A stretch of DNA of 64,000 bases from DATILL01 sp035476575 (lineage in GTDB: Bacteria > Actinomycetota > Actinomycetes > Mycobacteriales > JACQDL01): contig DATILL010000074.1 of the NCBI GenBank assembly GCA_035476575.1, positions 1-64,000 on the forward strand. Direction: 5' to 3'. The notes beneath the pieces were generated by a model. It was not told where the DNA came from, did not search any database, and saw only the letters and a list, made by a program, of their open reading frames with translations. The translations under genes were made by a program, and so were the position numbers. Positions 26,046 through 38,223 of this stretch are shown here, in pieces (position 1 is the stretch's first letter; every line of letters starts with the position of its first letter).

Positions 26046-26582
26046 ATGACCGCCCACGCACGCGCCCACGCCCACCCCCCGCCGCAGCGTCCGCGGCTGC
26101 GCCCGGTCCCGACCACCGAGCCGCCGTACGACGACGACCTGCCGGCGCCCCACCTGGTCCTGGTGCCGGCACTGACCGAGCCACTGCCGTTCGAGCAGCC
26201 GGCGCCGCGGCGGTTCGACGAGCCGGTCGACTTCTTCGACGCCCAGCCCACGCCCCGCGGCGAGCTGCCCGACCCGCAGGCATGGCTGACCCGGCTGCTG
26301 CGGGTGGTGCTGGAGTGCCTGGAGGGCTGGCGGGCGCCGGCCCAGCTCCGGGCGTACGCGACCGCCGAGGTGGTCGCCGAGGTGGCGGCCCGGCGCAAGC
26401 GCACAGCCCGGCCGGGATCCGCCCCCCGGGTGCGGTCGCTGCACGTCACCGAGCCGGCGGACGGCGTGGTCGAGGCGTGTGCGGTAGTGCAGCGCGGCGC
26501 CGATCAGTCCAGGGCGATCGCGCTCCGGCTGGAGGGTCTGGACGGGCGCTGGCGCTGCGTCGCCCTCGACCTGGTCGAGTAG
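26046..26582 (+). CDS. Rv3235-family protein
   Basis: 178 residues. A His/Pro-rich N-terminus (HARAHAHPPPQRPRLRPVP) is followed by a compact alpha/beta region: WLTRLLRVVLECLEGWRAPAQLRAY, then VVEACAVVQRGADQSRAIALRLEGLDGRWRCVALDL. Both the composition and the place beside secA fit the Rv3235 family of actinobacteria. It is a small fold of unknown role; the SecA linkage hints at secretion, by context only. Start ATG 26046 is chosen as the longer frame adds unrelated sequence. Confidence 0.8.
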   Translation: MTAHARAHAHPPPQRPRLRPVPTTEPPYDDDLPAPHLVLVPALTEPLPFEQPAPRRFDEPVDFFDAQPTPRGELPDPQAWLTRLLRVVLECLEGWRAPAQLRAYATAEVVAEVAARRKRTARPGSAPRVRSLHVTEPADGVVEACAVVQRGADQSRAIALRLEGLDGRWRCVALDLVE

Positions 26583-26610
26583 CCCGCCCAGGCGGCGGCG
26601 CGCCGCGCCG

Positions 26611-26724
26611 CCCGTGTGGTCACCTTTCGTTGCCCACAGACCCCAAGAGGTCACCACAACGCCGGTAGGTGACCACACGGGGCACGAGCCGAACGACAGG
26701 TCACCACAACGCCGAGAGGTGACC

Positions 26725-26727
<3 letters not shown>
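26611..26727. repeat. core-repeat array 2, convergent gap
   Basis: Four full copies of TGTGGTSACCT or its complement plus one partial copy, between the Rv3235-like and secA stop codons. The secA stop codon (26725-26727) touches the last unit. It shares the words AACGCCG, GACCCCAAGAGG and ACCTTTCGTTG with other arrays. Confidence 0.88.
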
Positions 26728-29565
<2,838 letters not shown>

Positions 29566-29700
29566 GGCGTACGTTCAGCTCCTCGGGATGTGCGGCTGCC
29601 GCCATCGTATGCGCGGCGCGCACGGGCGTGGCAACGCCCGCGGCACCGTCCGGACGCCGCGGCCCCCGGACGGGGGCGGTAAGGCTGGCAGGATGGCGGC

Positions 29701-30261
29701 ATGGAGCCCGCCGATATCACCGCTGGCCGGTTGCACCTGCGCCCGTTCCGGGCCGCCGACGCCGACGTCGTGCTGCGGGCCTGCCAGGATCCGGACATCC
29801 AGCGCTGGACCTCCGTCCCGTCGCCCTACCTGGCCAGGCACGCACGGTCCTGGGTGACCAGCGTGGCGCCGGCCGGCTGGTCCTCCGGCCGGGCCGCGAC
29901 CTTCGCGGTGCTCGACTCGACCTGTGGCGACCTGCTCGCCTCGGTCGGGCTGGACCGGATCAGCCCGACCGAGCGGTCCGCCGAGCTGGGCTACTGGTGC
30001 GCGCCGTGGGCGCGCGGGCAGGGCGTGATGACCCAGGCCGCAGCCGCGGCATGCCGGTGGGGGTTCGGCGCGCCCGATGCCGGCGGGCTCGGTCTCGGCC
30101 TGATCGAGTGGCGAGCCGAGGTCGGCAACGACGCCTCGCGCCGGGTCGCGGAGAAGGTCGGGTTCCGGATCGAGGGGACGCTGCGGCTGCGGGCGGTGCA
30201 CCAGGGACGGCGGGTGGACTGCTGGGTCGGCTCGTTGCTCCTGGAGGAGATCCTCGGGTGA
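29701..30261 (+). CDS. GNAT-family N-acetyltransferase
   Basis: 186 residues of the RimJ/RimL type: RLHLRPFRAADADVVLRACQDPDIQRW, the acetyl-CoA loop WARGQGVMTQAAAA (Q/RxxGxG-like), then VEVGNDASRRVAEKVGFRIEGTLR as WRAEVGNDASRRVAEKVGF. It likely acetylates a protein N-terminus or small amine. Divergent from secA. Confidence 0.87.
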   Translation: MEPADITAGRLHLRPFRAADADVVLRACQDPDIQRWTSVPSPYLARHARSWVTSVAPAGWSSGRAATFAVLDSTCGDLLASVGLDRISPTERSAELGYWCAPWARGQGVMTQAAAAACRWGFGAPDAGGLGLGLIEWRAEVGNDASRRVAEKVGFRIEGTLRLRAVHQGRRVDCWVGSLLLEEILG

Positions 30262-30358
30262 ACGCGTCGCGGGCCCGGCCGGGCGCCCCGGATGAGAGGC
30301 CCAGGGGCTAGAGGCACAGGGTTGGGTGCCCCAGGGTCGGGGCAGGTGAGCCGCGGGC

Positions 30359-31033
30359 TCAGGTGATCTCCAGCAGCTTCTCGCGTACGGCGTAGACCAC
30401 CGCCTCCATCCGGGAGTGGAGCTGCAGCTTCTCCAGGATGTTGCGGATGTGGTTCTTCACCGTGTTCTCGCTGATGAACAGCTCCCTGGCGATCTCGCGG
30501 TTGTTCAGGCCGCGGGCGACCGCGCGCAGCACCTCCATCTCGCGGGCGGTCAGCTTGGGTGGCGGCACGGACGGCGAGGCCTCACGGCGGCTCATGGTGG
30601 CGAACTCGGTGAGCAGCTTGGAGGCCAGCGACGGGTTGATCAGCGACTGGCCGCCGTAGACCGAGCGGATCGCGCCGGCCAGGTCGTCCGGCGGCATCTC
30701 CTTGAGCAGGTAGCCCGAGGCGCCCGCCTTGATCGCCTCGTACAGGTCCGCCTCGTCGTCGCTGACCGTGAGCATCACGATCCGCGCGCTCGGGACGAGC
30801 TGCTTGATCGCCGAACATGCCTCGATCCCGCTACGGCGCGGCATCCGGACGTCCATCAGCACGATGTCGGGCAGCAGCTCGGCGGCCTTGGCCAGCGCCT
30901 CGGTGCCGTCGGCGGCCTCGCCGAGCACCGTGATGTCCGGCTCAAGCTGCAGCGTCGCCTCCAGACCGCGCCGGAACAGCGCGTGGTCGTCGACGATGAG
31001 CACCCGGATCGAGTCCTCCGGCCGGTCCGGCAC
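30359..31033 (-). CDS. NarL/LuxR-type response regulator
   Basis: 224 residues. Receiver domain: IVDDHALFRRGLEATL, phosphoacceptor in VLMDVRMP (Asp ~60), conserved TV and K in LKEMPPDDL. LuxR HTH: PPKLTAREMEVLRAVARGLNNREIARELFISENTVKNHIRNILEKL. The partner kinase is not adjacent. GTG 31033 has a near-perfect AAGGAGG eight bases upstream; this decides the start. A 12-bp stem just 5' of that site is described separately. Confidence 0.92.
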   Translation of the reverse strand: MPDRPEDSIRVLIVDDHALFRRGLEATLQLEPDITVLGEAADGTEALAKAAELLPDIVLMDVRMPRRSGIEACSAIKQLVPSARIVMLTVSDDEADLYEAIKAGASGYLLKEMPPDDLAGAIRSVYGGQSLINPSLASKLLTEFATMSRREASPSVPPPKLTAREMEVLRAVARGLNNREIARELFISENTVKNHIRNILEKLQLHSRMEAVVYAVREKLLEIT

Positions 31034-31048
31034 TGCACACCTCCTTGG

Positions 31049-31075
31049 CTGGACCACCCCCCCGGGGTGGTCCAG
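31049..31075 (-). promoter_or_regulatory. perfect 12-bp stem-loop beside the response-regulator RBS
   Basis: CTGGACCACCCC (31049-31060) and its exact complement (31064-31075) flank a 3-base loop. On the reverse strand the stem ends one base before AAGGAGG (31041-31047) of the response-regulator gene. It may be an operator for dimeric regulator binding, or an mRNA hairpin affecting ribosome access. No T-run follows, so it is less likely a classic terminator. Confidence 0.6.
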
Positions 31076-31194
31076 GAGGTAAGCCTGCCACGTCCGGCAC
31101 CGCGGTGGAGATGCGATGGACGGGTACAGGTGGATGAGTGCGGGGGTGGGCGGATCTCGACCACACCCCACACCCGACGCCCGGGTACGGACGC

Positions 31195-31890
31195 CTAGGA
31201 GACGAGGCGGATGATGCCGTAGTCGTAGCCCTTACGTCGGTAGACGACACTGGGCCGGCTGCAGTCGGCGTCGAAGAACAGGAAGAAGTCGTGGCCGACC
31301 AGCTCCATCTCCAACAGGGCCTGGTCGATCGTCATGGGTTTGGCCGGATGCTCCTTCTCCCGCACCACCCGGCCGGGCAGGTGCTCGTCCAGGACGTCGG
31401 CGTACGGGTCATCCATGCTCCCGGCGTCGAGGCCAATGTGGTCATTGCCAGTGCGGTCCATGCCGGTGGGGTCGATGCCACCGGCATCGATGGCGGTGGT
31501 CGAGAGGGTGCCCGGCGCCGCCGCCACGCCGTTCAGGTCCAGCTCGCCGGTCGCCGCCGCGACCGAGACCGGGGTGCGGCTGCCATGGTGCACCCGGCGC
31601 CGGTCGTGAACCCGACGGAACCGGTTCGCCAGCTTGACGATGGCGGCATCCAGGGCGCTGTAGAAATCGGCGGCGGAGGCCTCCGCACGGATGACCGGGC
31701 CGCGGGACTTGCAGGTGATCTCGACTCGTTGACAAGAGCTCGACTGGCGGGGGTTCCGTTCGTGGTGGAGCTCCACATCCACCCGGATGACCTTGTGGTC
31801 GTAGCGTTCGATACGGGAGAGCTTGTCCGAGACATGTTGCCGGTAATGCTCCGGCACCTCGACGTTGCGCCCCCTCACGACAATATCCAT
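31195..31890 (-). CDS. hpf: hibernation promoting factor, long form
   Basis: 231 residues. N-terminal ribosome-binding domain (DIVVRGRNVEVPEHYRQHVSDKLSRIERYDHKVIRVDVEL) and C-terminal dimerisation domain (KPMTIDQALLEMELVGHDFFLFFDADCSRPSVVYRRKGYDYGIIRL). Dimerises ribosomes in stationary phase. The linker (about residues 133-160) repeats GxD-like units (GIDPTGMDRTGND). ATG 31890 follows GGAGG. Same order as mycobacteria, adjacent to comF. Confidence 0.95.
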   Translation of the reverse strand: MDIVVRGRNVEVPEHYRQHVSDKLSRIERYDHKVIRVDVELHHERNPRQSSSCQRVEITCKSRGPVIRAEASAADFYSALDAAIVKLANRFRRVHDRRRVHHGSRTPVSVAAATGELDLNGVAAAPGTLSTTAIDAGGIDPTGMDRTGNDHIGLDAGSMDDPYADVLDEHLPGRVVREKEHPAKPMTIDQALLEMELVGHDFFLFFDADCSRPSVVYRRKGYDYGIIRLVS

Positions 31891-32030
31891 GCGACCTCCA
31901 GCTAGCTTGGGCACCCGCCAGTCATACCCGATCGCGAGACCAGGAAAGCCCGACCGGTCGCCTCTCCTCCCTGGGTCCTCTGACGCTAGACCAGGAAGCG
32001 CTCGCAAAACAGCCCTTCCACTCGGCCATG

Positions 32031-32801
32031 TCAACGATTACGTTGGGTAGCCGCCACCACCGCAGCGGCCGCGACCCGGACCCCGGCCATGTGGAGCACG
32101 GTAGCTGCCTCGGCCACCGTGGCGCCGGTCGTTATCAGGTCATCTACGATGACGACGACCGAGCCCGGTGGCCGGGTCGCGAGCCAGGCCGAACACGCTC
32201 TGTGTACGACGAAGGCTCCAGCTCGGGCCACCCGGCGGTCTGCGGCCGACAGCGCCGCAGCGTCCACCGTGGCCGGGGTCGGCCGCAGCGCCGGGCACAG
32301 CACGGCCGGCTGGGTGAGCCCTCGCGCCGCAGCCGTTGCCAGTTGCGGCAGGGCCGCGGCCGCGAGCCGGCGGACGTGGTCGCCGCCGCGGCGCCGGGCC
32401 ACCGGCCGGCCGGACGGGATCGGCACCAGCACCACCTCTCCGCCCGACCCGCCCCCAGCCGTCCCAACCGTCTCAGCCGCCCCAGCCGCCCCGATGGCAC
32501 TGCCGGCACGGCCCGCCCCGCCGGCCAGCGCGGACCACACCGCGAGGCCCAGCCCGGCCGCGAGCGGCGCGGTCAGGTCCCGCCGGTTGCGCTCCTTGTA
32601 GCTGATCAGCGCGGTCCGCACCGCCCCGTCGTACGTCGCGGTCGCCCACACCGGCGGCAGCCCGGCCGGTCGCGGGCTGGGCACCTGCCGGGCCGCCGGC
32701 CCACGCAGCGGCGCGCCGCACGGCGGGCACAGCGCCGCCCCGGCCGCACCACAGGACACGCAGCACGACGGCAGGACGAGCTGGGCGACGGCACCGAACA
32801 T
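32031..32801 (-). CDS. comF: ComF-family phosphoribosyltransferase-like protein
   Basis: 256 residues. N-terminal zinc-binding Cys (CCVSCG and CPPCG), then the PRTase fold: AVRTALISYKERNRRDL, VPIPSGRPVARRRGGDHVRRLA and the PRPP loop VVVIVDDLITTGAT. ComF proteins assist DNA uptake in naturally competent bacteria; in actinobacteria the role is unclear. Starts ATG 32801 or 32828; neither has a good SD. Confidence 0.87.
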   Translation of the reverse strand: MFGAVAQLVLPSCCVSCGAAGAALCPPCGAPLRGPAARQVPSPRPAGLPPVWATATYDGAVRTALISYKERNRRDLTAPLAAGLGLAVWSALAGGAGRAGSAIGAAGAAETVGTAGGGSGGEVVLVPIPSGRPVARRRGGDHVRRLAAAALPQLATAAARGLTQPAVLCPALRPTPATVDAAALSAADRRVARAGAFVVHRACSAWLATRPPGSVVVIVDDLITTGATVAEAATVLHMAGVRVAAAAVVAATQRNR

Positions 32802-32911
32802 CCGCCCACAGTGCCGCAACCCGGCCATCGCCCGCAGCGACCTGTGGACAGCCTCCGGCCGGGGCCGCCGTACCCCGCCGATCCTGTGGACAGCGGTGCC
32901 GGAACGGCCGG

Positions 32912-34765
32912 TCAGCCCGGGTACGCCGGGGACCGGCCGCCGGTGGCGACCTTGGAAAGCCACTCGCCGCCGCCGTACACCCAGATCGAGCCGTCGTTGA
33001 GCGCGACCAGCGGAAGCTGCGGGGACGCCGCGGTGATTGACACCGCCGGGCCGGGCAGCTCCGCCATCTGGGTCAGCCCGTACTCCGAGCCGTCGGCCGG
33101 CACCTGCCACGCGGCCAGTGCGCCGTTGCCCGCCCTGGCCAGCACCGCCAGCGTGCCGGCGGAGTCCCACGCGACGTCGCGAACGTCGGTGAGCGTCCGG
33201 CTGGCCGGCAGCAGGCCGTCGACCAGGATGCTGCGCTGGAGGGTGTCCGGGTCGACCGTGATGATCACCCGGCCGACGTACAGCCGGCCGCCGGCCAGCA
33301 CGGCCGCCCGGGTGCCGTCCCGGGAGAGCTGCAGTGCCCCCACCTGCCCGAACCGTGCATCGTCGCCGAGCCGCAGGGAGACCTCGACGGCCCGCTCCAC
33401 GCCGTCACCCGGCGGGGCCACGCCGCTCGCGGTGAACCGGACCACCGGGCAGGCCTGCTGCCTGAGCTGGACGGCCGGGCAGCCGTCCGGCACCGTCCAG
33501 AACCGGCCTTCGAGCGGATCCCAGGTCGGCCGGGTCAGGCTGGCGACCCGGCCGAGGCCGGCATCGGGCAGGTTCACCACCCGCAGGTCGCCCGGGCCGG
33601 CGTACAGCGTCGGCCGGGACGGGCCGAGGCTGATCGCGGCGATCTGCCGCTGGTCGCCGGACACCGCGAGGGAGTCCAGGCCCAGCCTGCCGCTGCCTGC
33701 CCGGCCGGGCAGCGCGCGGCCGCCGAGAAGGGCGACCCCGCCGGCACGCAGGTAGTATGCGGGCAGCGCCACCGGCCCGTAGCCGCCGAAGTCGGCGGCC
33801 CGCACCAGCCGGTTGGCCTGGGTCTCCGGCGTGTTGACCGGCTGGCCGTCGCTGGTGACCTGCACCCCGGTCACGCCCACCTGGGTGCCGGTGAGGGTCC
33901 AGGCGAGCTGGGCCAACGCCTGCCGGCGCTGGTCGACCGTGCGCAGGCCGTTTAGGCCCGACACGTCGAGGCGCAGCACCCCGTCGGCACCGGACTCCAC
34001 CTTGCCCAGTGCCAGCGGCGCGCCGAGCGCGTTGACCACCGCGGGGCCGAGCCAGGTCGACGGTCCGTCCTGGAGCGCCTGGGCGAGCCGGCCGGGCAGC
34101 GTGCTCGGGGTGTGCAGGGTGCGCGAGTCGTACGGCAGGTAGCGTGGGTCGGGCACCAGCCGGTTGCCGACCGGCGCCAGGAAGTACAGCAGGTACGGCC
34201 GGTAGACCTGGGCGAACGTCGCCTGGTCTAGCAGCACCCCGGCGTCCGGGGGGAGCCTGCTGATCCGCCATTCGCCGTTGACCCGCTGGAGCTGCAGAGC
34301 CCAGGTGACCTTGACCGGGTCGCGGGCTGGCAGCGCGGAGTAGCTGCCGTCCGAGTTAACCACGCCCAGTTGGCGGAACGTCAGCCACACCCGGTCGGCG
34401 GCGTCCGGCTGGCTGATCTCGGGCGTGTTGGCGGCCACCACCACCCGCACGTCGTCCCGCCAGCCCGCCGCCGCGTCCGCGGTGAGGTACCGCCTGGCCT
34501 GCTCGTGGGCGTGCCGCCAGGCCTCCTGGGCATGCAGGAAGTCGCGCACGATCTCGTACTCGCTTGCCTGGCTGCGCGGCGGTGGGATGTCGACCTGGAT
34601 CTCGGGGTCGTCCCGCACCGGATCGTCGCGCGGCAGCTCACGCAGCGCGGTCGCCGGCGAGCTCTGCGGCAACGACGTGCAGCCAGCGGCTACCGGCGCG
34701 ATGGCCACCAGCGCGACCGCCGCCCACCCGGCCAGCCGGACGCTGCTCGAGCCGCGGCGGGTCAC
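32912..34765 (-). CDS. lpqB: lipoprotein LpqB
   Basis: 617 residues. Lipobox VAAGCTSLPQ puts it in the outer leaflet. LpqB propeller-type C-terminal region with GerMN-like domain. It interacts with the extracellular part of MtrB and modulates MtrA phosphorylation in mycobacteria. GTG 34765 overlaps the mtrB stop (GTGA), so the three genes are one operon in the order mtrA-mtrB-lpqB. Confidence 0.95.
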   Translation of the reverse strand: MTRRGSSSVRLAGWAAVALVAIAPVAAGCTSLPQSSPATALRELPRDDPVRDDPEIQVDIPPPRSQASEYEIVRDFLHAQEAWRHAHEQARRYLTADAAAGWRDDVRVVVAANTPEISQPDAADRVWLTFRQLGVVNSDGSYSALPARDPVKVTWALQLQRVNGEWRISRLPPDAGVLLDQATFAQVYRPYLLYFLAPVGNRLVPDPRYLPYDSRTLHTPSTLPGRLAQALQDGPSTWLGPAVVNALGAPLALGKVESGADGVLRLDVSGLNGLRTVDQRRQALAQLAWTLTGTQVGVTGVQVTSDGQPVNTPETQANRLVRAADFGGYGPVALPAYYLRAGGVALLGGRALPGRAGSGRLGLDSLAVSGDQRQIAAISLGPSRPTLYAGPGDLRVVNLPDAGLGRVASLTRPTWDPLEGRFWTVPDGCPAVQLRQQACPVVRFTASGVAPPGDGVERAVEVSLRLGDDARFGQVGALQLSRDGTRAAVLAGGRLYVGRVIITVDPDTLQRSILVDGLLPASRTLTDVRDVAWDSAGTLAVLARAGNGALAAWQVPADGSEYGLTQMAELPGPAVSITAASPQLPLVALNDGSIWVYGGGEWLSKVATGGRSPAYPG

Positions 34766-36498
34766 GGTGCGGACAGCTCCTCGGGCGTCGGGCGCTCGGC
34801 CGGCGGCCGGGCCGAGGCCAACGGGCGGGCCTGGACGGTCGGGGGACGCTGCGGCGAGGGCAGGTCCGGCGGCACGACCGGCAACGGCGACCGGGTCAGC
34901 CACTCGCCCGGCCGGATCGGCAGGGTCAGCCGGAACTGCGCGCCCACGCCAGGCTGGCCCCACGCATGCAGCCAGCCACCGTGCAGCCGGGCGTCCTCCA
35001 GGCTGATGGCCAGCCCGAGCCCGGTGCCGCCGGTCCGCCGGTTGCGGGACGGGTCGGCCCGCCAGAACCGGTCGAACACCAGCCCCGCCTCGCCCGGCCG
35101 CAGCCCCACCCCCCGGTCACGGACGGTGATAGCCACCCCGGCATCGCCCCGGGCCAGCGTCACGTCCACCGGGCGGCCCTCGCCGTGCTCCAGCGCGTTG
35201 CCGAGCAGGTTGCGCAGGATCCGTTCCACCCGGCGCGGGTCCACCTCGGCCACCGCGGGCTCCGCCGGCAGGTTGAGCCGCAGCCGGCTGCCGTGCCGGG
35301 CGGCCAGCGCCGAGGTCGCCTCGGTGACCCGGTGGACCAGCGCCCCCAGGTCCACCGGCTCGGCCTCCAGCGCTGCCACCCCGGCGTCGTACCGGCTGAT
35401 CTCCAGCAGGTCGGCCAGCAGCGCCTCGAACCGGCCCAGCTCGGCGTGCAGCAGCTCGGTCGAGCGGGCCACCTCGGGTGGGAACTCGTCGCGGTGCGCG
35501 TGCAGCACGTCGGCCGCCATCCGGACCGTGGTCAACGGCGTGCGCAGCTCGTGCGACACGTCGGAGGTGAACCGCCGCTGCAGCCGGGACATCTCCTCCA
35601 GCTTGGTGATCTGCCGCTGCAGGCTGTCCGCCATCTCGTTGAACGAGCGGGCGAGCACCGCCAGGTCGTCCTCGCCGCTGACCTGCATCCGCTCCTCCAG
35701 CCTGCCCTCGGCCAGCCGGTGCGCGGTCACCGCCGCCAGCCGCACCGGCCCGACCACCAGCCGGGTGACCAGCACGGCCATCATCGCCACCAGCAGCATC
35801 AGGCTGAGGCCGGCCAGCAGCACGGTGCGCTGCACCAGCGCCAGGGCCCGTCCCTCGGAGGTCAGCGGGAAGAAGTAGTACAGCTCGATCGGCTGCTGCT
35901 GGGCGAAGACCTGGGTGCCCAGGATCAGGCCGCTGGTCTGGCTGCCGTCGACGTTGACGATCTGCCCGTAGGCGGAGGCCGGGTGGTTGTCCTGCACGAT
36001 CGCGCGCAGGTCCGCCGGGATGCTGCGCGGGACCTGGGTCCGGCTCGTGGTGGTGCTCCAGACCTGACCCTGCCGGTCGACGGCGGCGATGTCGAACACG
36101 CCAGCCGGGCTGCTCTGCTGGGAGAGCTGGGTGAGCACCCGCCGGACCGTCGCGGACAGCGCGTCCTGGTTGCTCTCGTCGACGATCTTCAACTGGGACT
36201 TGGCCAGGTCTACCCGGCTGCGCACGTCCTGCTCGGCCGCGCTCTTCTTGTCGTCCAGCAGGCCGCTGCTGATCTGGTGCAGCAGGACGACGCCGAGCAG
36301 CAAGGCGAGCAGGCCGGTCAGCACCGCCACGGTCGTCGCCACCCGGAGCTGCAGCGACCGGCGCCAGCGGTGCAGCACGGCCGGTCCCAGCGGGCGGACC
36401 CGGTCCGCCAGCCGCCGGGCGGCGCTGGCCGCGCGGCGCACCGGCCGGGGCCTGGCTGGCCGGGATCTCACCGGCTGCTGTTCATCGGTTCGGCTCAT
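34762..36498 (-). CDS. mtrB: sensor histidine kinase MtrB
   Basis: 578 residues. Two TM segments around 52-72 and 228-250, HAMP, H-box DVSHELRTPLTTVRMAADVL, N-box LGNALEHGEG, and G-boxes DRGVGLRP and GGTGLGLAIS. Senses envelope state and phosphorylates MtrA, controlling cell division and osmotic genes. It begins three bases after the mtrA stop. Confidence 0.95.
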   Translation of the reverse strand: MSRTDEQQPVRSRPARPRPVRRAASAARRLADRVRPLGPAVLHRWRRSLQLRVATTVAVLTGLLALLLGVVLLHQISSGLLDDKKSAAEQDVRSRVDLAKSQLKIVDESNQDALSATVRRVLTQLSQQSSPAGVFDIAAVDRQGQVWSTTTSRTQVPRSIPADLRAIVQDNHPASAYGQIVNVDGSQTSGLILGTQVFAQQQPIELYYFFPLTSEGRALALVQRTVLLAGLSLMLLVAMMAVLVTRLVVGPVRLAAVTAHRLAEGRLEERMQVSGEDDLAVLARSFNEMADSLQRQITKLEEMSRLQRRFTSDVSHELRTPLTTVRMAADVLHAHRDEFPPEVARSTELLHAELGRFEALLADLLEISRYDAGVAALEAEPVDLGALVHRVTEATSALAARHGSRLRLNLPAEPAVAEVDPRRVERILRNLLGNALEHGEGRPVDVTLARGDAGVAITVRDRGVGLRPGEAGLVFDRFWRADPSRNRRTGGTGLGLAISLEDARLHGGWLHAWGQPGVGAQFRLTLPIRPGEWLTRSPLPVVPPDLPSPQRPPTVQARPLASARPPAERPTPEELSAP

Positions 36499-36501
36499 GG
36501 G

Positions 36502-37179
36502 CTACGGCGGCCCGGCCTTGTAGCCCACGCCGCGCACGGTCAGCACGATCTTCGGGTGCTCCGGGTCGACCTCGATCTTCGAGCGCAGCCGCTGGACGTG
36601 CACGTTGACCAGCCGGGTGTCGGCCTGGTGCCGGTAGCCCCACACCTGCTCCAGCAGCACCTCGCGGGTGAAGACCTGGCGGGGCTTACGGGCCAGTGCG
36701 ACCAGCAGGTCGAACTCCAACGGCGTCAGCGACACCTCCTCGCCGCCGCGGACGACCTGATGGCCGGGCACGTCGATGCTCACCTCGCCGATCGCCAGCA
36801 GCTCGGCGGGCGGCTCCTCGGCCCGCCGCAGCCGGGCTCGCATCCGGGCGATCAGCTCCTTGGGCTTGAACGGCTTGACGACGTAGTCGTCGGCGCCGGA
36901 CTCCAGCCCGAGCACGACGTCGACCGTGTCGCTCTTGGCGGTGAGCATGATCACCGGGGCGCCGGACTCCAGCCGGATCGCCCGGCAGACGTCGATGCCG
37001 CTCATCCCGGGCAACATGAGGTCGAGCAGCACGATGTCCGGCTTGAAGTCCCGGTAGGCCTGCACCGCCTTCGCCCCGTCCGCCACGAACGCCGGCTCGA
37101 ACCCCTCGCCGCGCAGCACGATCCCCAGCATCTCGGCCAGCGCCGGGTCGTCGTCGACCACCAGCACGCGAGCCCTCAT
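36502..37179 (-). CDS. mtrA: response regulator MtrA
   Basis: 225 residues, OmpR type. Receiver with VLVVDDDPALAEM, phosphoacceptor in VLLDLMLPG (Asp ~53), LTAKSD and VKPFKPKEL; winged helix with LTPLEFDLLVALARKPRQVFTREVLLEQVWGY and VNVHVQRLRSKIE. Essential regulator in mycobacteria. GAAGGAGG precedes the ATG. Divergent from the membrane-protein gene at 37219, so the 39-base gap must hold overlapping promoters. Confidence 0.97.
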   Translation of the reverse strand: MRARVLVVDDDPALAEMLGIVLRGEGFEPAFVADGAKAVQAYRDFKPDIVLLDLMLPGMSGIDVCRAIRLESGAPVIMLTAKSDTVDVVLGLESGADDYVVKPFKPKELIARMRARLRRAEEPPAELLAIGEVSIDVPGHQVVRGGEEVSLTPLEFDLLVALARKPRQVFTREVLLEQVWGYRHQADTRLVNVHVQRLRSKIEVDPEHPKIVLTVRGVGYKAGPP

Positions 37180-37218
37180 GCGGCCTCCTTCATCCACCCA
37201 TCGTGGCACGATGGCGCC

Positions 37219-38223
37219 GTGAGCGAGGTCGACTGGGCAACTCCGGGTGGCCGGGTGGCCGCCCCACCAGCCTCGACCGGCGCTGGATCCGAGGCGGTGC
37301 TGCTGGGCGCCGTACCGCTGGGCGCCGTACCGCTGGGCGCCGGGGCGGACCGGGCCGGGCTGAGCCCCGGGGGGATCCCGCTGCGGCCGCTGTCGGCCGG
37401 CGAGGTGCTGGACGGCACGTTCGCGACCATCCGGCGCAACCCGCGAACCGTGCTCGGCCTGTCCGCGATCTTCGTGACCGTGCAGCAGGTGGTCACCCTG
37501 GCTGCCCAGGCGCTCACCGGACAGTTGCCCACGCCGGTCCTGACCGTCCGGCAGGGCTCCTCGGCCGAGCTCGGCGCCACCGCGACCGGCCTGCTCGGCT
37601 ACGTGCTGGCGGCGGTCATCGGCGCGGTGCTGACCGGGATGGTCGTCGTGGTGGTCACCGAGGACGTGCTCGGCCGGCGCAGCGACATGAGGCAGGTGTG
37701 GCGGCGGGTCAGGCCCCGGCTGTGGGCGCTGCTCGGCGCCGCGGTGCTGGCTGGGGCGCTGCCGTACGCGGGGCTGGTGCTGCTGGTGGCGCCGGGTGTC
37801 CTGCTGTGGGGCGGCTGGGCGCTGACCACCCCGGCGCTGATCGTGGAGAGGCTCGGGCCGGTCCGCGCGCTGCGCCGGTCCTGGCGGCTGGCCTGGCCGG
37901 CGTTCGGCCGGGTCTGGGGCATCCGGGCGTTGTCCTGGCTGATCGGGCTGCTGCTGCAGGCCCTGCTGGTGCTGCCGTTCGTGGCCGCGGCCGCAGTGCT
38001 GGCCAACGCGCTGGGCACCGGCCCGAACGCGCCGCTGCCGCTGCCCGCGCTGGTCCTCACCGCCGTCGGCGGCGTCCTGGCCGGAACGGTCGTGGCGCCG
38101 TTCCAGGCGGGGGTGCTGGCACTGCTGTACGTCGACCGGCGGATGCGGGCCGAGGGGCTGGACATCGGCTGGCAGCGGCAGCTCACCCAGCGCCCGGCCC
38201 GGCCACATGGCCGGGTGGCGTGA
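37219..38223 (+). CDS. polytopic membrane protein (GDPD membrane-domain-like)
   Basis: 334 residues. A variable N-terminus with a 15-base tandem repeat (GAVPL-GAVPL-GAG) leads to PLSAGEVLDGTFATIRRNPRTVLGLSAIFV and about six TM helices. The motif PALIVERLGPVRALRRSWRLAWP is typical of the glycerophosphodiester-phosphodiesterase-associated membrane domain found in actinobacteria next to DUF4129 genes. Function unknown; membrane remodelling is suggested by the neighbours. Overlaps the next gene by four bases. Confidence 0.82.
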   Translation: MSEVDWATPGGRVAAPPASTGAGSEAVLLGAVPLGAVPLGAGADRAGLSPGGIPLRPLSAGEVLDGTFATIRRNPRTVLGLSAIFVTVQQVVTLAAQALTGQLPTPVLTVRQGSSAELGATATGLLGYVLAAVIGAVLTGMVVVVVTEDVLGRRSDMRQVWRRVRPRLWALLGAAVLAGALPYAGLVLLVAPGVLLWGGWALTTPALIVERLGPVRALRRSWRLAWPAFGRVWGIRALSWLIGLLLQALLVLPFVAAAAVLANALGTGPNAPLPLPALVLTAVGGVLAGTVVAPFQAGVLALLYVDRRMRAEGLDIGWQRQLTQRPARPHGRVA

